Source: Bacteroidaceae bacterium
GTDB taxonomy: Bacteria; Bacteroidota; Bacteroidia; Bacteroidales; Bacteroidaceae
DNA length: 64,000 bases
Assembly: GCA_017461605.1 (NCBI GenBank)
Contig: JAFTXN010000003.1
Span: forward strand, 124,001 to 188,000
Direction of reading: 5' to 3'
Part shown: piece after piece, positions 25,887 to 34,121 of the stretch
Numbering within the stretch: position 1 is the first letter of the stretch
Layout of the letters: each line of letters opens with the position of its first letter
Made by a program: the position numbers and the translations under genes
The notes under the pieces: model-generated
Databases searched by the model: none
What the model saw: the letters and a program-made list of their open reading frames with translations, nothing else
What the model was told of the DNA's origin: nothing

Positions 25887-27686
25887 TTATAATTGTAGGG
25901 GGGTGCTGAAACGATTTTCACTCATGCGGAAATCGCATCCATACTGTGCCTTGCTGAGCACACGCACGAAGTTGCCACCCCACAGCTTGCGCAGGTGCTT
26001 GGTGCCCAATCCCTCGGCCATAAGTCGGCGTGTGAAGTTGATGAGTTCGGAAGCCGTGCGCAGTCCCACCACACCGCCATCACCGTCAAAGTCGGTACCG
26101 ATGCCGACGTGGTCGATGCCGGCCACATCGATCATGTGCAGGAGGTGGCGCACAGCATCATCGATGGAGGCTTCACCGCTTCCCTCGCGCAAAAAACCGG
26201 AATAGAACGTCACCTGCGCCACACCGCCGGTATCGGCCAGTGCTCGCAACTGATCGTCGGTGAGGTTGCGCGGATGGTCGCACAAGGCCCGTGCCGAAGA
26301 GTGCGAACAGCACACCGGCCGACTGCTCTCCTGCAACACGTCGTAGAAAGTGCTCTCAGCCGCATGCGACAGGTCGATGAGCATTCCCACACGGTTCATC
26401 TCGGCCACAGCCAGGCGTCCCAGATCGCTCAATCCGCCATGCTCGTTGTTGGAGCGCACGGCCGAATCGCAGAGGTCGTTATCGCCATTGTGGCAGAGGG
26501 TCATATAGATCACTCCCTCCTGTTGCAACTTCTCGATGTTGGCGATGTCGCGCCCGATGGCGTATCCGTTTTCCACGCCAAGCATCACCGATTTTTTTCC
26601 AACGTTCTTGGCCTGATACAGCTGCTTGGGCGTTTGCGACAGACTCACTCCGTAGCACCCATACACGCGGTCCTTGATGTCAGTGATGAGCGAGAAGGCG
26701 CGTTCGGTGGCCGCCTTCAGTTCGTCGGAACTGCGTCCGCCCTGCGGCAGATAGGCAGCCATGACGACGGCATCGAGTCCGCCCTCGGCCATCTTGTGCA
26801 GGTCCATGCAGGAATGGGGGTTGCGACGGTCCAGTTGCACTCCCTCTGCAAAAAGCATGGGGGTGTCGCAATGAGAGTCGATGGTGAGGATGTCGCGATG
26901 CACTGCGCGAGCAGCCCGATAGCTTTCGGCCTCGCCCACCAACCACGTGAAGAGTGGCCGCATGGACTGATTGTTGCCCTGAATGAAGCACTCGGGATGC
27001 CACTGCACTCCCAGCACGCTCTTCAGCGCGGTGCTTTCCACCGCCTCGGCCACCCCATCGGCGGCGCGGGCAGTGATGCGCAACTCGGGGCCGGCTTCGC
27101 TCACGGCCTGATGATGGAAAGAATTGACATAAAACTTCTCGCCAAGCAGCGAAGCCACCAGCGAGCCGGCATCGGCCGTTACGCTGTGCGACACTGCGTG
27201 GCGCGGCATGTCCTGACTATGTTTGAGTATCTCGGTGTCGGGCAGACAAGCCTGCAGGTCCTGGTGGATCTTTCCGCCCAGGGCTGCTGTCAGCACCTGC
27301 GTGCCTCGGCAGATGCCGAGAATGGGTATCTGTCGGTCGTAAGCCAACCGCGTGATGAGCAGTTCGCTCACATCGCGCTGCGGATTGACTGTGCGGAGCT
27401 GTGCGATGGGTTCCTCGTCGAGGCAAAGGGGGTTGATGTCGCCGCCGCCCGAGAGGAGCAGTCCGTCGATGCGGTCGAGCAATCCCAGGATGCTTGCCTT
27501 GTTTTCGGTGGCAGGGATGGCAATGGGGATACCGCCTGCCTGCTCCACGCTGCGGTAATAGCCTTCAGCCAGCTCCAACCCCTTGTCGCCGAAGTTGCCG
27601 GTGATACCGATGACGGGGCGCACGGGGTGGTTGGGATAATGGTCGGTGATGATGTCGTAGTGGGTACGATAATTGAGAGAATTCAT
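25887..27686 (-). CDS. Fusion of class I glutamine amidotransferase-like hydrolase (C26) and M19 dipeptidase
   Basis: About 599 residues. The N-terminal half (to about residue 250) is a PuuD-like gamma-glutamyl hydrolase with GICRG around the nucleophile cysteine, a LLLSGGGDINP loop and a GVQWHPE catalytic histidine-glutamate pair. The C-terminal half is a renal-dipeptidase domain with zinc ligands in TIDSHCDTP, a GVENGYAIG glutamate, LIDLSHAAE, CCSHSSAR and GIGTDFDGDGG. No signal peptide is seen. A gamma-glutamyl hydrolase joined to a dipeptidase would suit stepwise breakdown of gamma-glutamyl peptides such as glutathione (inference). An alternative ATG at 27719 would add 11 residues. Confidence 0.85.
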   Translation of the reverse strand: MNSLNYRTHYDIITDHYPNHPVRPVIGITGNFGDKGLELAEGYYRSVEQAGGIPIAIPATENKASILGLLDRIDGLLLSGGGDINPLCLDEEPIAQLRTVNPQRDVSELLITRLAYDRQIPILGICRGTQVLTAALGGKIHQDLQACLPDTEILKHSQDMPRHAVSHSVTADAGSLVASLLGEKFYVNSFHHQAVSEAGPELRITARAADGVAEAVESTALKSVLGVQWHPECFIQGNNQSMRPLFTWLVGEAESYRAARAVHRDILTIDSHCDTPMLFAEGVQLDRRNPHSCMDLHKMAEGGLDAVVMAAYLPQGGRSSDELKAATERAFSLITDIKDRVYGCYGVSLSQTPKQLYQAKNVGKKSVMLGVENGYAIGRDIANIEKLQQEGVIYMTLCHNGDNDLCDSAVRSNNEHGGLSDLGRLAVAEMNRVGMLIDLSHAAESTFYDVLQESSRPVCCSHSSARALCDHPRNLTDDQLRALADTGGVAQVTFYSGFLREGSGEASIDDAVRHLLHMIDVAGIDHVGIGTDFDGDGGVVGLRTASELINFTRRLMAEGLGTKHLRKLWGGNFVRVLSKAQYGCDFRMSENRFSTPLQL

Positions 27687-27754
27687 TGCAGATAAAATGT
27701 CTATGGTTTGATAATTCATGTAGTGTCCTTACACAGGACCATGTGTCTGTTCTC

Positions 27755-27798
27755 TAAAAAATCATTCAGGGTGAAGCGCAGTCGGACTTCACCCTGAA
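27755..27798 (-). terminator. Intrinsic terminator of the DUF4491 gene
   Basis: A 12-bp stem (27765-27776 with 27787-27798) read leftward is followed by GATTTTTTAG. It lies 16 nt after the DUF4491 stop codon. Confidence 0.8.
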
Positions 27799-27813
27799 AA
27801 GATATGCTGTCAA

Positions 27814-28107
27814 TCAGTATTTACGGCGAGGGTTCTTGGGGAACCATCCCTTGCGAACGCGCTCTCTCTGTTCGAAAAGCTCCTTGATGCTCCACAGCGA
27901 GGAGAAAGCCACGATGGCCACCAGCGCACTCCAGAAGATGCTCTCGATGAAAAGCGCTGCCACCGCACCGCCCACGCCCACCAACAGGAAAATCCACCAG
28001 GGGCGTGTGCCAAAATAATACTCGGTCTTGATCACAATGGGATGGAAGAGGCCGATGATGAGAAAAGTGGCCAGTCCCAACAGAGGTCCTTGCAGATAAA
28101 TCGGCAT
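27814..28107 (-). CDS. DUF4491 family small membrane protein
   Basis: The 97-residue inner-membrane protein has three hydrophobic helices and a basic C-terminal tail (RERVRKGWFPKNPRRKY). The HPIVIKTEYYFGTRPWW block between helices 1 and 2 is characteristic of this Bacteroidota family. Function unknown. It lies 15 nt downstream of the Lrp-type regulator and is probably co-transcribed with it. Confidence 0.8.
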   Translation of the reverse strand: MPIYLQGPLLGLATFLIIGLFHPIVIKTEYYFGTRPWWIFLLVGVGGAVAALFIESIFWSALVAIVAFSSLWSIKELFEQRERVRKGWFPKNPRRKY

Positions 28108-28122
28108 GGTGTGTCGATAGGT

Positions 28123-28602
28123 TTAGTTGTCGTCTTCGTTTCCGGCAATGCGGATGGGCACGGTGCGGCTGATTTTCTGCTCCAACGAGATGAGCGTTTC
28201 GGTGGAGATGACTCCTGCAATCTCCTGTATACGGTCGTTGAGCAACTCCATGAGGTGCTCGTTGTCGTGCGAATAGAGCTTCACCAAGAGTGTGTAAGGG
28301 CCTGTGGTGAAATGACACTCCACGATTTCGGGAATCTTCTCGAGCTGCGCAGCCACTTCCTTGTACATCGAACCACGTTCGAGCTTTATTCCCACGTATG
28401 TACAGGTGCTGTAACCCAGGCTCTTGGGGTTGACATAATAGCCCGAGCCGAGCACCACACCGGCTTCCACAAGGCGCTGCACGCGCTGGTGAATGGCGGC
28501 ACGCGAAACGCCGCACACGGTGGCCACATCCTTGAAAGGAATGCGGGCATTGTTGGAGATAATCTCCAGAATTTTCTGGTCAAGAATGTCTAACTGACTC
28601 AT
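28123..28602 (-). CDS. Lrp/AsnC-family transcriptional regulator
   Basis: The 159-residue protein has an N-terminal winged helix-turn-helix (about residues 5-60; the recognition region includes VCGVSRAAIHQRVQRL) and a C-terminal RAM/ligand-binding domain (about 70-145). Proteins of this kind form octamers and sense amino acids. The ligand and targets are not predictable. It heads a two-gene leftward unit with the DUF4491 membrane protein. Confidence 0.9.
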   Translation of the reverse strand: MSQLDILDQKILEIISNNARIPFKDVATVCGVSRAAIHQRVQRLVEAGVVLGSGYYVNPKSLGYSTCTYVGIKLERGSMYKEVAAQLEKIPEIVECHFTTGPYTLLVKLYSHDNEHLMELLNDRIQEIAGVISTETLISLEQKISRTVPIRIAGNEDDN

Positions 28603-28636
28603 GATTTTTCTGTGTGTTTTTGTATTAAATTGCGAG

Positions 28637-28644
28637 CAAAGATA
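28637..28644 (-). promoter_or_regulatory. -7 box of the Lrp-family regulator
   Basis: TATCTTTG on the minus strand lies 35 nt before the start codon. The expected -33 TTTG is not evident. A CAAAC..GTTTG inverted pair just upstream (around 28647-28664) could be an autoregulatory site (inference). Confidence 0.45.
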
Positions 28645-28865
28645 AGCAAACTTTGATTGTTTGCTTACTTTTTGTAACTTTTTTCATGGATTTTGGAGAT
28701 TTTTTCAAAAAGCCTGCCTCGCATTTCATGATTTTTGTTTTGATAAGGGTGTGAAATTCTGTGACATCCGCAAAAATCTGACACTTTCATAGTTTTTCGC
28801 GCCCTCACAGCACTTTTCGCTGACACTTTGCACGAAAAACGGCCCTGCAGCACACAAAAACACAC

Positions 28866-29008
28866 ACGGCCTGCAGAAAATCGGGCAGTGCTTGCAGAAA
28901 ATTCTGCAAGGCGAGCGCAAAACTAAACAAAGCCGCAAGATTTATTTCGTTCTGCCGAGCCGCATACGAATTTGGTGAAACAAAATTCTGCAGTGCTCGC
29001 AGAAAGTT
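28866..29008. repeat. Composite of family A cores and a decayed family B unit
   Basis: Family A pieces (GGCCTGCAGAAAATCGGGCAGTGCTTGCAGAAAATTCTGC, 28868-28907, in parts) run directly into CAAGGCGAGCGC (28908-28919). That begins a family B-like stretch with CCGAGCCGCA and TTTGGTGAAAC, then another family A core ATTCTGCAGTGCTCGCAGAA (28985-29004). No functional -7 box remains. The shared GCAAGGCG end suggests that the two families are related or target each other. Confidence 0.6.
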
Positions 29009-29375
29009 CCACCACACACTCTAGGAATGATGCACCCAAAAGGACTCTTCGGACAATGAATTTTGACCTCCTTTCGCGAACAAAACACCATCAACAAGCG
29101 CATACACACTTCCACACATTCGACCACATTTTTTTCCAAACCCAGGAAAAAAAGAACCAGGCATCCGACAAAAAATCACATTTTCTATCGAAAATGCTTG
29201 CAAATGTAAGATACATTGTTTTTTTTTTGCAAAAAATTCATCAAAACGCCGTTTTTTCGTGCAAAGTGTCAGATGATCAATTTTGAGGAAGCGCGAAAGG
29301 GAGATGCACATCAAAGAGAAGGAGTCAAAACAAACATCACAAAAAATCTAATATACACCTATAAACTCAATGCTT
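29009..29375. other. AT-rich gap before the surface-protein locus
   Basis: No gene is recognised. Homopolymer T and A runs (29219-29229 region) and short hairpins occur. A leftward consensus-like promoter lies at 29201-29233. No rightward TAnnTTTG was found before the first surface-protein gene, so its promoter is not identified. Confidence 0.5.
29201..29233 (-). promoter_or_regulatory. Orphan leftward promoter-like signal
   Basis: On the minus strand TTTG (29233-29230), a 21-bp spacer and TACATTTG (29208-29201) resemble a promoter. The only gene downstream in that direction is the Lrp gene about 600 bp away, which has its own -7 box. It may drive a small RNA or be fortuitous. Confidence 0.3.
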
Positions 29376-32252
29376 ATGAAGAAGTTTTTGCTCTCTGCCA
29401 TGCTGCTGCTCTTGGGCACAGGCTCTTGGGCACAGAATTGGGTTGCGCCATCGGAGACAGACTATCCGAGCGAAAACCCGGTTTACGTTCGCGTAAACAT
29501 CAATGGTACTCCACAACTGAAAGCCACCGTCGCTGCTTTCATCGACAACTCCTGTCGCGCCGTAGCCGAAAGCTCGAACATCACCATCGGTAACGAAGGT
29601 ATGTATGCACTGCGTGTGATGGGCGACAATGCGACCGACCTCAACAAGGACATCACGTTCAAGGTGAGCTACGCAGGTATTGTCTACGTAATGACCAAAA
29701 CCATTCCGTTCACCGGCGAAACCTACGGTGAAATCCCCTTGGAACTGAATGTGGACTGCCCCACCGGCATCGCACTGACTGACCCGCTGAACATCGAAGC
29801 CAAGTTGCCCTACAATTACGACTTGAGCAACGACATCAGCTTTGTCTACGAAACTATGGACGCCAGCGGTGCTCCCGTGAGTTACACTCCGCTGGGACAA
29901 TCGACCATTGAGACAGCGCTGACCTACGAATGGGATTTTGCCAACTCTGCCAGCTACCTATCGGTAGAAGGAACCAAACTCACTGCCCTCCAAGCTACCG
30001 ATGAAAATAGCGCTTACCTGGGACTCTATATCCCGGAATTAGGCATACGCGGCTTTACCAATGTTTTCATCAGCGAACCCGTGATACCGGTGGAAAGCAT
30101 CACTGCCAACCCCAACACCTTCACGATGACCATCCACGACAATCTGTATGAGATGCCCGAAGTGCACAATGCCATCCAGGTGTTGCCAGAAGATGCCAGC
30201 AACAAGGCCTATCGCTTCGTGGCTGCCGACGATGCAGCCACGGCTGTGTTCGAAGGTGGCTCATTCAGTGAAGGCGGCACCTATAATATAAATATTGTGT
30301 CAGAAGCCGACGAAAACATCTTTACCACCATCACCGTCACCGTAACAGTGCCGGTCGAAGATATCAGCCTCAATTCACCCAGCGGCCGCTTCTTTGCCGT
30401 ACGTGGAGAGAATATTTTCGACTTGATTCGTCCCTACGTGACAGTCGCCCCCTCGAACGCCACTAACCCGAACTTCAGTTTCGTGGTGCCCGATGAAGCT
30501 TCGGATGCCATTGTCGATGGTGAAGCTAACCAGCCCGGCATCTACACTCTGCAGATTGTGGCAGACGAAAATAACGAAATCATGACGAGTGTTGAAGTGG
30601 TGATCAACGAAGTGGAAGCCCCCGAGGTGATCGAAATGAAGATAGGGGAGAACTACAAAACCCTGCTTGACGGACAAATCACAGTGCTTCCCGAAAGTCC
30701 CAATGCTCCTTTCACCTACACCCTTGCTCCCGCTGACGATCATGTCTCCGCATTCGACGAAAATGGCAATGCCCTCGAAGCAGGCAACTATCTGCTGATT
30801 GCCACTTGCGTGGAGAATCCCAAGGCTTTCGCAGAAATCATAGTACAGGTGTCAGAGCCTGTGGTGATTTCCTTCCCCTCCATGATTGAAATGTCAACCA
30901 TCCGCGACAATGAGCTTGTGCTGACCATCGAAAGCGGAGAAGCATCTTTCGATCCCAACCTCCTGGAAATCGAATTCAGCTCGTTCAGCGATATGGCCTT
31001 CATGCTGGGACTGCCCACCGCAACCCCGGTGGAAGACACCAACAACCTGAAATGGACGCTGCGTGCCCACACCTGCGGTTTGTATGGCATATTGGTGAAG
31101 TACGACGGCGAATACATGAAAAACACCGACGACTACGAAATGACCGAAGTCGAAGTTACCGCAGAGGTAGCCTTCAATAACGATGGCTGGGATTGGATCT
31201 ATGTGCCCGGTTACGTATCATTGATTAACGAAGATGGCCAAAGCTATCTGGCTTGGCTGAATCAAGACATCGACAATCGCATCATTGACCTCCGTTCACA
31301 GAGCGGCCTGCTCTACAACGATGCCAACTTTGGCCTGTTCGGCGACATCACTGAACTGACAAACAATGACGGAATGTACAAGATAAAGGCCAAGTATGCC
31401 AATGCCGAAGATGCAGTCTTCGATACCGGTAACACCTACTGGGAGAACTACTCTTCCAAACCAATCGTCAAGGGTTATACTTGGGTGGGCTATTACAACG
31501 AATGGGACCTTAATATACCCGACTACAACCGCTATATCGAAGAATCATATCCCGATGGCGGATATTTTGCAGCTGTAGGCGACCAAATCATCGGCAAGGA
31601 TGGATTTGCCGAATTCGACGGAAGCGCATGGATAAGCAGTGAAGGTTTCTACCTGCAGAAGGGTAAAGGTTACCTCTACTACACTGAATCGGAAGAAGAA
31701 GAACGCGACATTGACTTCGGTTTCCAGCCTATCGTTCCTGAGACACAGAAGAGAAATTTGCAGGCTCGCACTCGCGCTGCCCAACTGAAGCAGGAATGTG
31801 TATGGAAGTACGACGCCCGAGCCTTTGCCGACAACATGGCCATCGTAGCAACCATTGCCAACCTCGAAAATCCGGAAATGTATACCATCGGAGCCTTTGT
31901 AGGCGAAGAGTGTCGTGGTGCCGGTTCCATGGTGAAGGACGGACGCATGATGATCAGCGTGGCCGGTAAGGCCGGTGAGGTGGTGCGCTTCCGCCTGCAC
32001 AACACTGAAACTGACGAATACTTCGACATCAACGAGACCGTCAACTATGCCGGACGCCTCGGTTCGCTGCAACAGCCGCTCACGCTGAGTGCCGACATCG
32101 CAACCGGTATCATCGGTGCCGAACTTGCCAATGGCGAAATCGAAGCCATCTATGATGCAAGCGGCCGCCGCGTGAACGAAATGACCAACGGAACTTACAT
32201 CGTGAAGCTCCGTCAGGGCAACAAGGTCATCACGCAGAAAGTAATCAGATAA
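29376..32252 (+). CDS. Large exported protein with Ig-like repeats and a T9SS-type C-terminal tail
   Basis: About 958 residues with a Sec signal peptide (ends near SWAQN). Parts in order: an N-terminal module with VAAFIDNSCRAVAE (about 45-130); a string of Ig-like or BIG-like repeats (about 225-500); a module with GWDWIYVPGYVSL and YTWVGYY (about 600-780); a second AFVGEECRG module (about 835-905); and a tail ending ASGRRVNEMTNGTYIVKL and KVIR. The tail has the layout of type A sorting signals of the type IX secretion system. It is probably a surface-attached or secreted adhesin-like protein. An ATG two codons earlier is possible. It is first in a seven-gene rightward run, but a terminator follows it. 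Confidence 0.8.
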   Translation: MKKFLLSAMLLLLGTGSWAQNWVAPSETDYPSENPVYVRVNINGTPQLKATVAAFIDNSCRAVAESSNITIGNEGMYALRVMGDNATDLNKDITFKVSYAGIVYVMTKTIPFTGETYGEIPLELNVDCPTGIALTDPLNIEAKLPYNYDLSNDISFVYETMDASGAPVSYTPLGQSTIETALTYEWDFANSASYLSVEGTKLTALQATDENSAYLGLYIPELGIRGFTNVFISEPVIPVESITANPNTFTMTIHDNLYEMPEVHNAIQVLPEDASNKAYRFVAADDAATAVFEGGSFSEGGTYNINIVSEADENIFTTITVTVTVPVEDISLNSPSGRFFAVRGENIFDLIRPYVTVAPSNATNPNFSFVVPDEASDAIVDGEANQPGIYTLQIVADENNEIMTSVEVVINEVEAPEVIEMKIGENYKTLLDGQITVLPESPNAPFTYTLAPADDHVSAFDENGNALEAGNYLLIATCVENPKAFAEIIVQVSEPVVISFPSMIEMSTIRDNELVLTIESGEASFDPNLLEIEFSSFSDMAFMLGLPTATPVEDTNNLKWTLRAHTCGLYGILVKYDGEYMKNTDDYEMTEVEVTAEVAFNNDGWDWIYVPGYVSLINEDGQSYLAWLNQDIDNRIIDLRSQSGLLYNDANFGLFGDITELTNNDGMYKIKAKYANAEDAVFDTGNTYWENYSSKPIVKGYTWVGYYNEWDLNIPDYNRYIEESYPDGGYFAAVGDQIIGKDGFAEFDGSAWISSEGFYLQKGKGYLYYTESEEEERDIDFGFQPIVPETQKRNLQARTRAAQLKQECVWKYDARAFADNMAIVATIANLENPEMYTIGAFVGEECRGAGSMVKDGRMMISVAGKAGEVVRFRLHNTETDEYFDINETVNYAGRLGSLQQPLTLSADIATGIIGAELANGEIEAIYDASGRRVNEMTNGTYIVKLRQGNKVITQKVIR

Positions 32253-32268
32253 GCCCTCTTACCATTTA

Positions 32269-32315
32269 CGCACCGTGTACAAAACGGTACACGGTGCGTT
32301 TTTCCTTTTCAGCCT
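32269..32315 (+). terminator. Intrinsic terminator after the first surface-protein gene
   Basis: A perfect 12-bp stem (CGCACCGTGTAC 32269-32280 with 32287-32298, loop 32281-32286) is followed by TTTTTCC. It lies 16 nt after the stop codon and 26 nt before the next gene, so downstream genes need read-through or a separate promoter. Confidence 0.85.
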
Positions 32316-32340
32316 TTCGCATACCTTAAATAAAAACACC

Positions 32341-34071
32341 ATGCGGACATTCTCCATAAAGCTGACTCTCATCTTGGCTTCGCTATTTGCTTTTGTCCCA
32401 ACGACTCAAGGACAAAACATAGCCGAAATTGCAAAAAGCGACCCGCTGATTATCACCGGTGCCATCGGTACACGCAACACCTATCGATACTCGTCGACAG
32501 GCGATGGTTACGGATCGCCACTCAGCAACACCATCTATGCCAACCTGAACATCAGTCTCTATGGAATCAGCATGCCTTTCTCACTCTACTACAGCAACGA
32601 CAATCTGAGCTTCAGCTACCCCCAGATTTCGTTCGATTTGCACCCCACTTACAAGCAATGGACCGGTCACTTCGGCCAGTCGAACATTCCGATGAGTTCC
32701 TACGTAATGGACATGTCGTTCAATGGTGTAGGACTTGAATACAATGGTAATAAATTGCGCGGCGGCATCTTCTACGGACGCCTGCGTAAAGCCATCAATG
32801 ACGACCCAACCGACCCCACAGCACGCGCCCCGCAATACAAACGTATGGGTTGGGGTTTCAAGGTAGGTTATGGTACCAACAAAAATTATATCGACCTCTA
32901 CTTGCTGCGTGCCTACGACTGCTTGAACTCCCTTGACGAGGGCTGGCAGTCGCAAATACGTCCTCAAGAAAACATCGTGGTAGGCGTCAAAGGATGTGTA
33001 ACCCCTTTCAATTGGCTCTCACTCACTGCCAACGCTGCCACATCCGTCTTTTCGACCGACACCGAGGCAGCCTCAATTGCCACCACCAATAATTTCGACA
33101 AGATCTTCGACACCCGATATAGCTCACTTTGGCGTTTCGCCGGCGACGTGAGCGCAAACCTGATGTTCAAAGGCTTCACCACTTCATTGAGCTACCGCAT
33201 GGTGCAGCCCGACTACATTTCACTCGGCACCAACTACATGGCCAACAACTACCACAGCCTGGCCGTCACTGCCAGCACCCAGTTGTTCAACCGCCTCAGC
33301 CTTTCGGCCACCTTCTCCGGACAGCAGGACAATCTCACCGACCGACAGATGTTCACAACCGGTGGTTACGTCTATGGTGCCAATGCTTCCCTGCGTTTGG
33401 GCAACTATTTCAACATTGCCGCCAACTACAACGGTTATCTGCAGAAACAAACCGACGGCACCTGCAAGGTAGTGGATAGCACCAAGGTGCACCGCCGCTT
33501 GTCGAGCTTCAGCCTCACCCCCTCTTTCAATTACGAAACAACAAACTTCGGGCACGGGGCAAACATTTCCTTCAACTACACAGACAACAAAGACTTGAAC
33601 AAATTTTCCACCGGAGAAAGCGACGTAAAGACCCAAGCCCTCGGTGCATCATACAACCTCAACGTGAAACCCTGGGAAACAGACTTCTCGCTGACCTACA
33701 GCCACCAGAAGTCCAAAGGATTCAGCAGCGAATACATCAGCGACATTGCCACGCTCTCGGCGAGCCGCTCATTCTTGAAAGAAAAGAACCTCTACATTTC
33801 CGGCAACCTCTCCCTGTGCTACAACGAGGTGAAGCGACAAAGCAAAAGCCTCTCCATCGGTGGCGACATCTCTGTGGGATATACGCTCAAAAAGGTACAC
33901 GCTTTCTCCGCCAGTGCAAGTTTCAACAAGTACGGAGACGTGAACATCACCAAGACACGCAGCAGCCTGGACTGCACCGACATCTCCGCCAGCCTCAACT
34001 ATGTATACACCTTCACCTTGCTCAGCATCAAGAACAAGAACAAGAAGAATGCAGATTTAGGCAACCTATAA
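32341..34071 (+). CDS. Predicted outer-membrane beta-barrel protein
   Basis: The 576-residue protein has a Sec signal (ends near TTQGQN). The mature part is a regular alternation of amphipathic strands, many ending in aromatic residues (for example SLSYRMVQPDYI, IAANYNGYLQKQ, FSLTYSHQK, SASASFNKYGDV), consistent with a large barrel of perhaps 24 or more strands. It is not a TonB-dependent receptor: no plug domain or TonB box is seen. A GTG-started frame reaching back to 32275 runs through the terminator hairpin and is rejected. It may be the membrane anchor or export pore for neighbouring surface proteins (inference). Confidence 0.75.
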   Translation: MRTFSIKLTLILASLFAFVPTTQGQNIAEIAKSDPLIITGAIGTRNTYRYSSTGDGYGSPLSNTIYANLNISLYGISMPFSLYYSNDNLSFSYPQISFDLHPTYKQWTGHFGQSNIPMSSYVMDMSFNGVGLEYNGNKLRGGIFYGRLRKAINDDPTDPTARAPQYKRMGWGFKVGYGTNKNYIDLYLLRAYDCLNSLDEGWQSQIRPQENIVVGVKGCVTPFNWLSLTANAATSVFSTDTEAASIATTNNFDKIFDTRYSSLWRFAGDVSANLMFKGFTTSLSYRMVQPDYISLGTNYMANNYHSLAVTASTQLFNRLSLSATFSGQQDNLTDRQMFTTGGYVYGANASLRLGNYFNIAANYNGYLQKQTDGTCKVVDSTKVHRRLSSFSLTPSFNYETTNFGHGANISFNYTDNKDLNKFSTGESDVKTQALGASYNLNVKPWETDFSLTYSHQKSKGFSSEYISDIATLSASRSFLKEKNLYISGNLSLCYNEVKRQSKSLSIGGDISVGYTLKKVHAFSASASFNKYGDVNITKTRSSLDCTDISASLNYVYTFTLLSIKNKNKKNADLGNL

Positions 34072-34121
34072 ACGCACTCCCAATATCACCTCGAACATAT
34101 ACCATATAAAAATATATGCAT

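Noticed and set aside
25995-27695. A 566-codon plus-strand frame opposite the dipeptidase fusion
   Set aside because: Low-quality composition (His/Gln/Val rich) and no motif, while the minus strand has two complete active sites.
29021-29314. A 97-codon minus-strand frame in the gap before the surface locus
   Set aside because: Codons reflect AT-rich homopolymers, no family match, and the orphan promoter lies inside it.
32275-32340. A GTG start for the barrel protein
   Set aside because: It lies in the stem of an intrinsic terminator, and the real signal peptide starts at MRTFSIKL.
29376-34071. A SusC/SusD polysaccharide utilisation locus
   Set aside because: The barrel has no plug domain or TonB box, there is no SusD-like lipoprotein, and no glycoside hydrolase is nearby.
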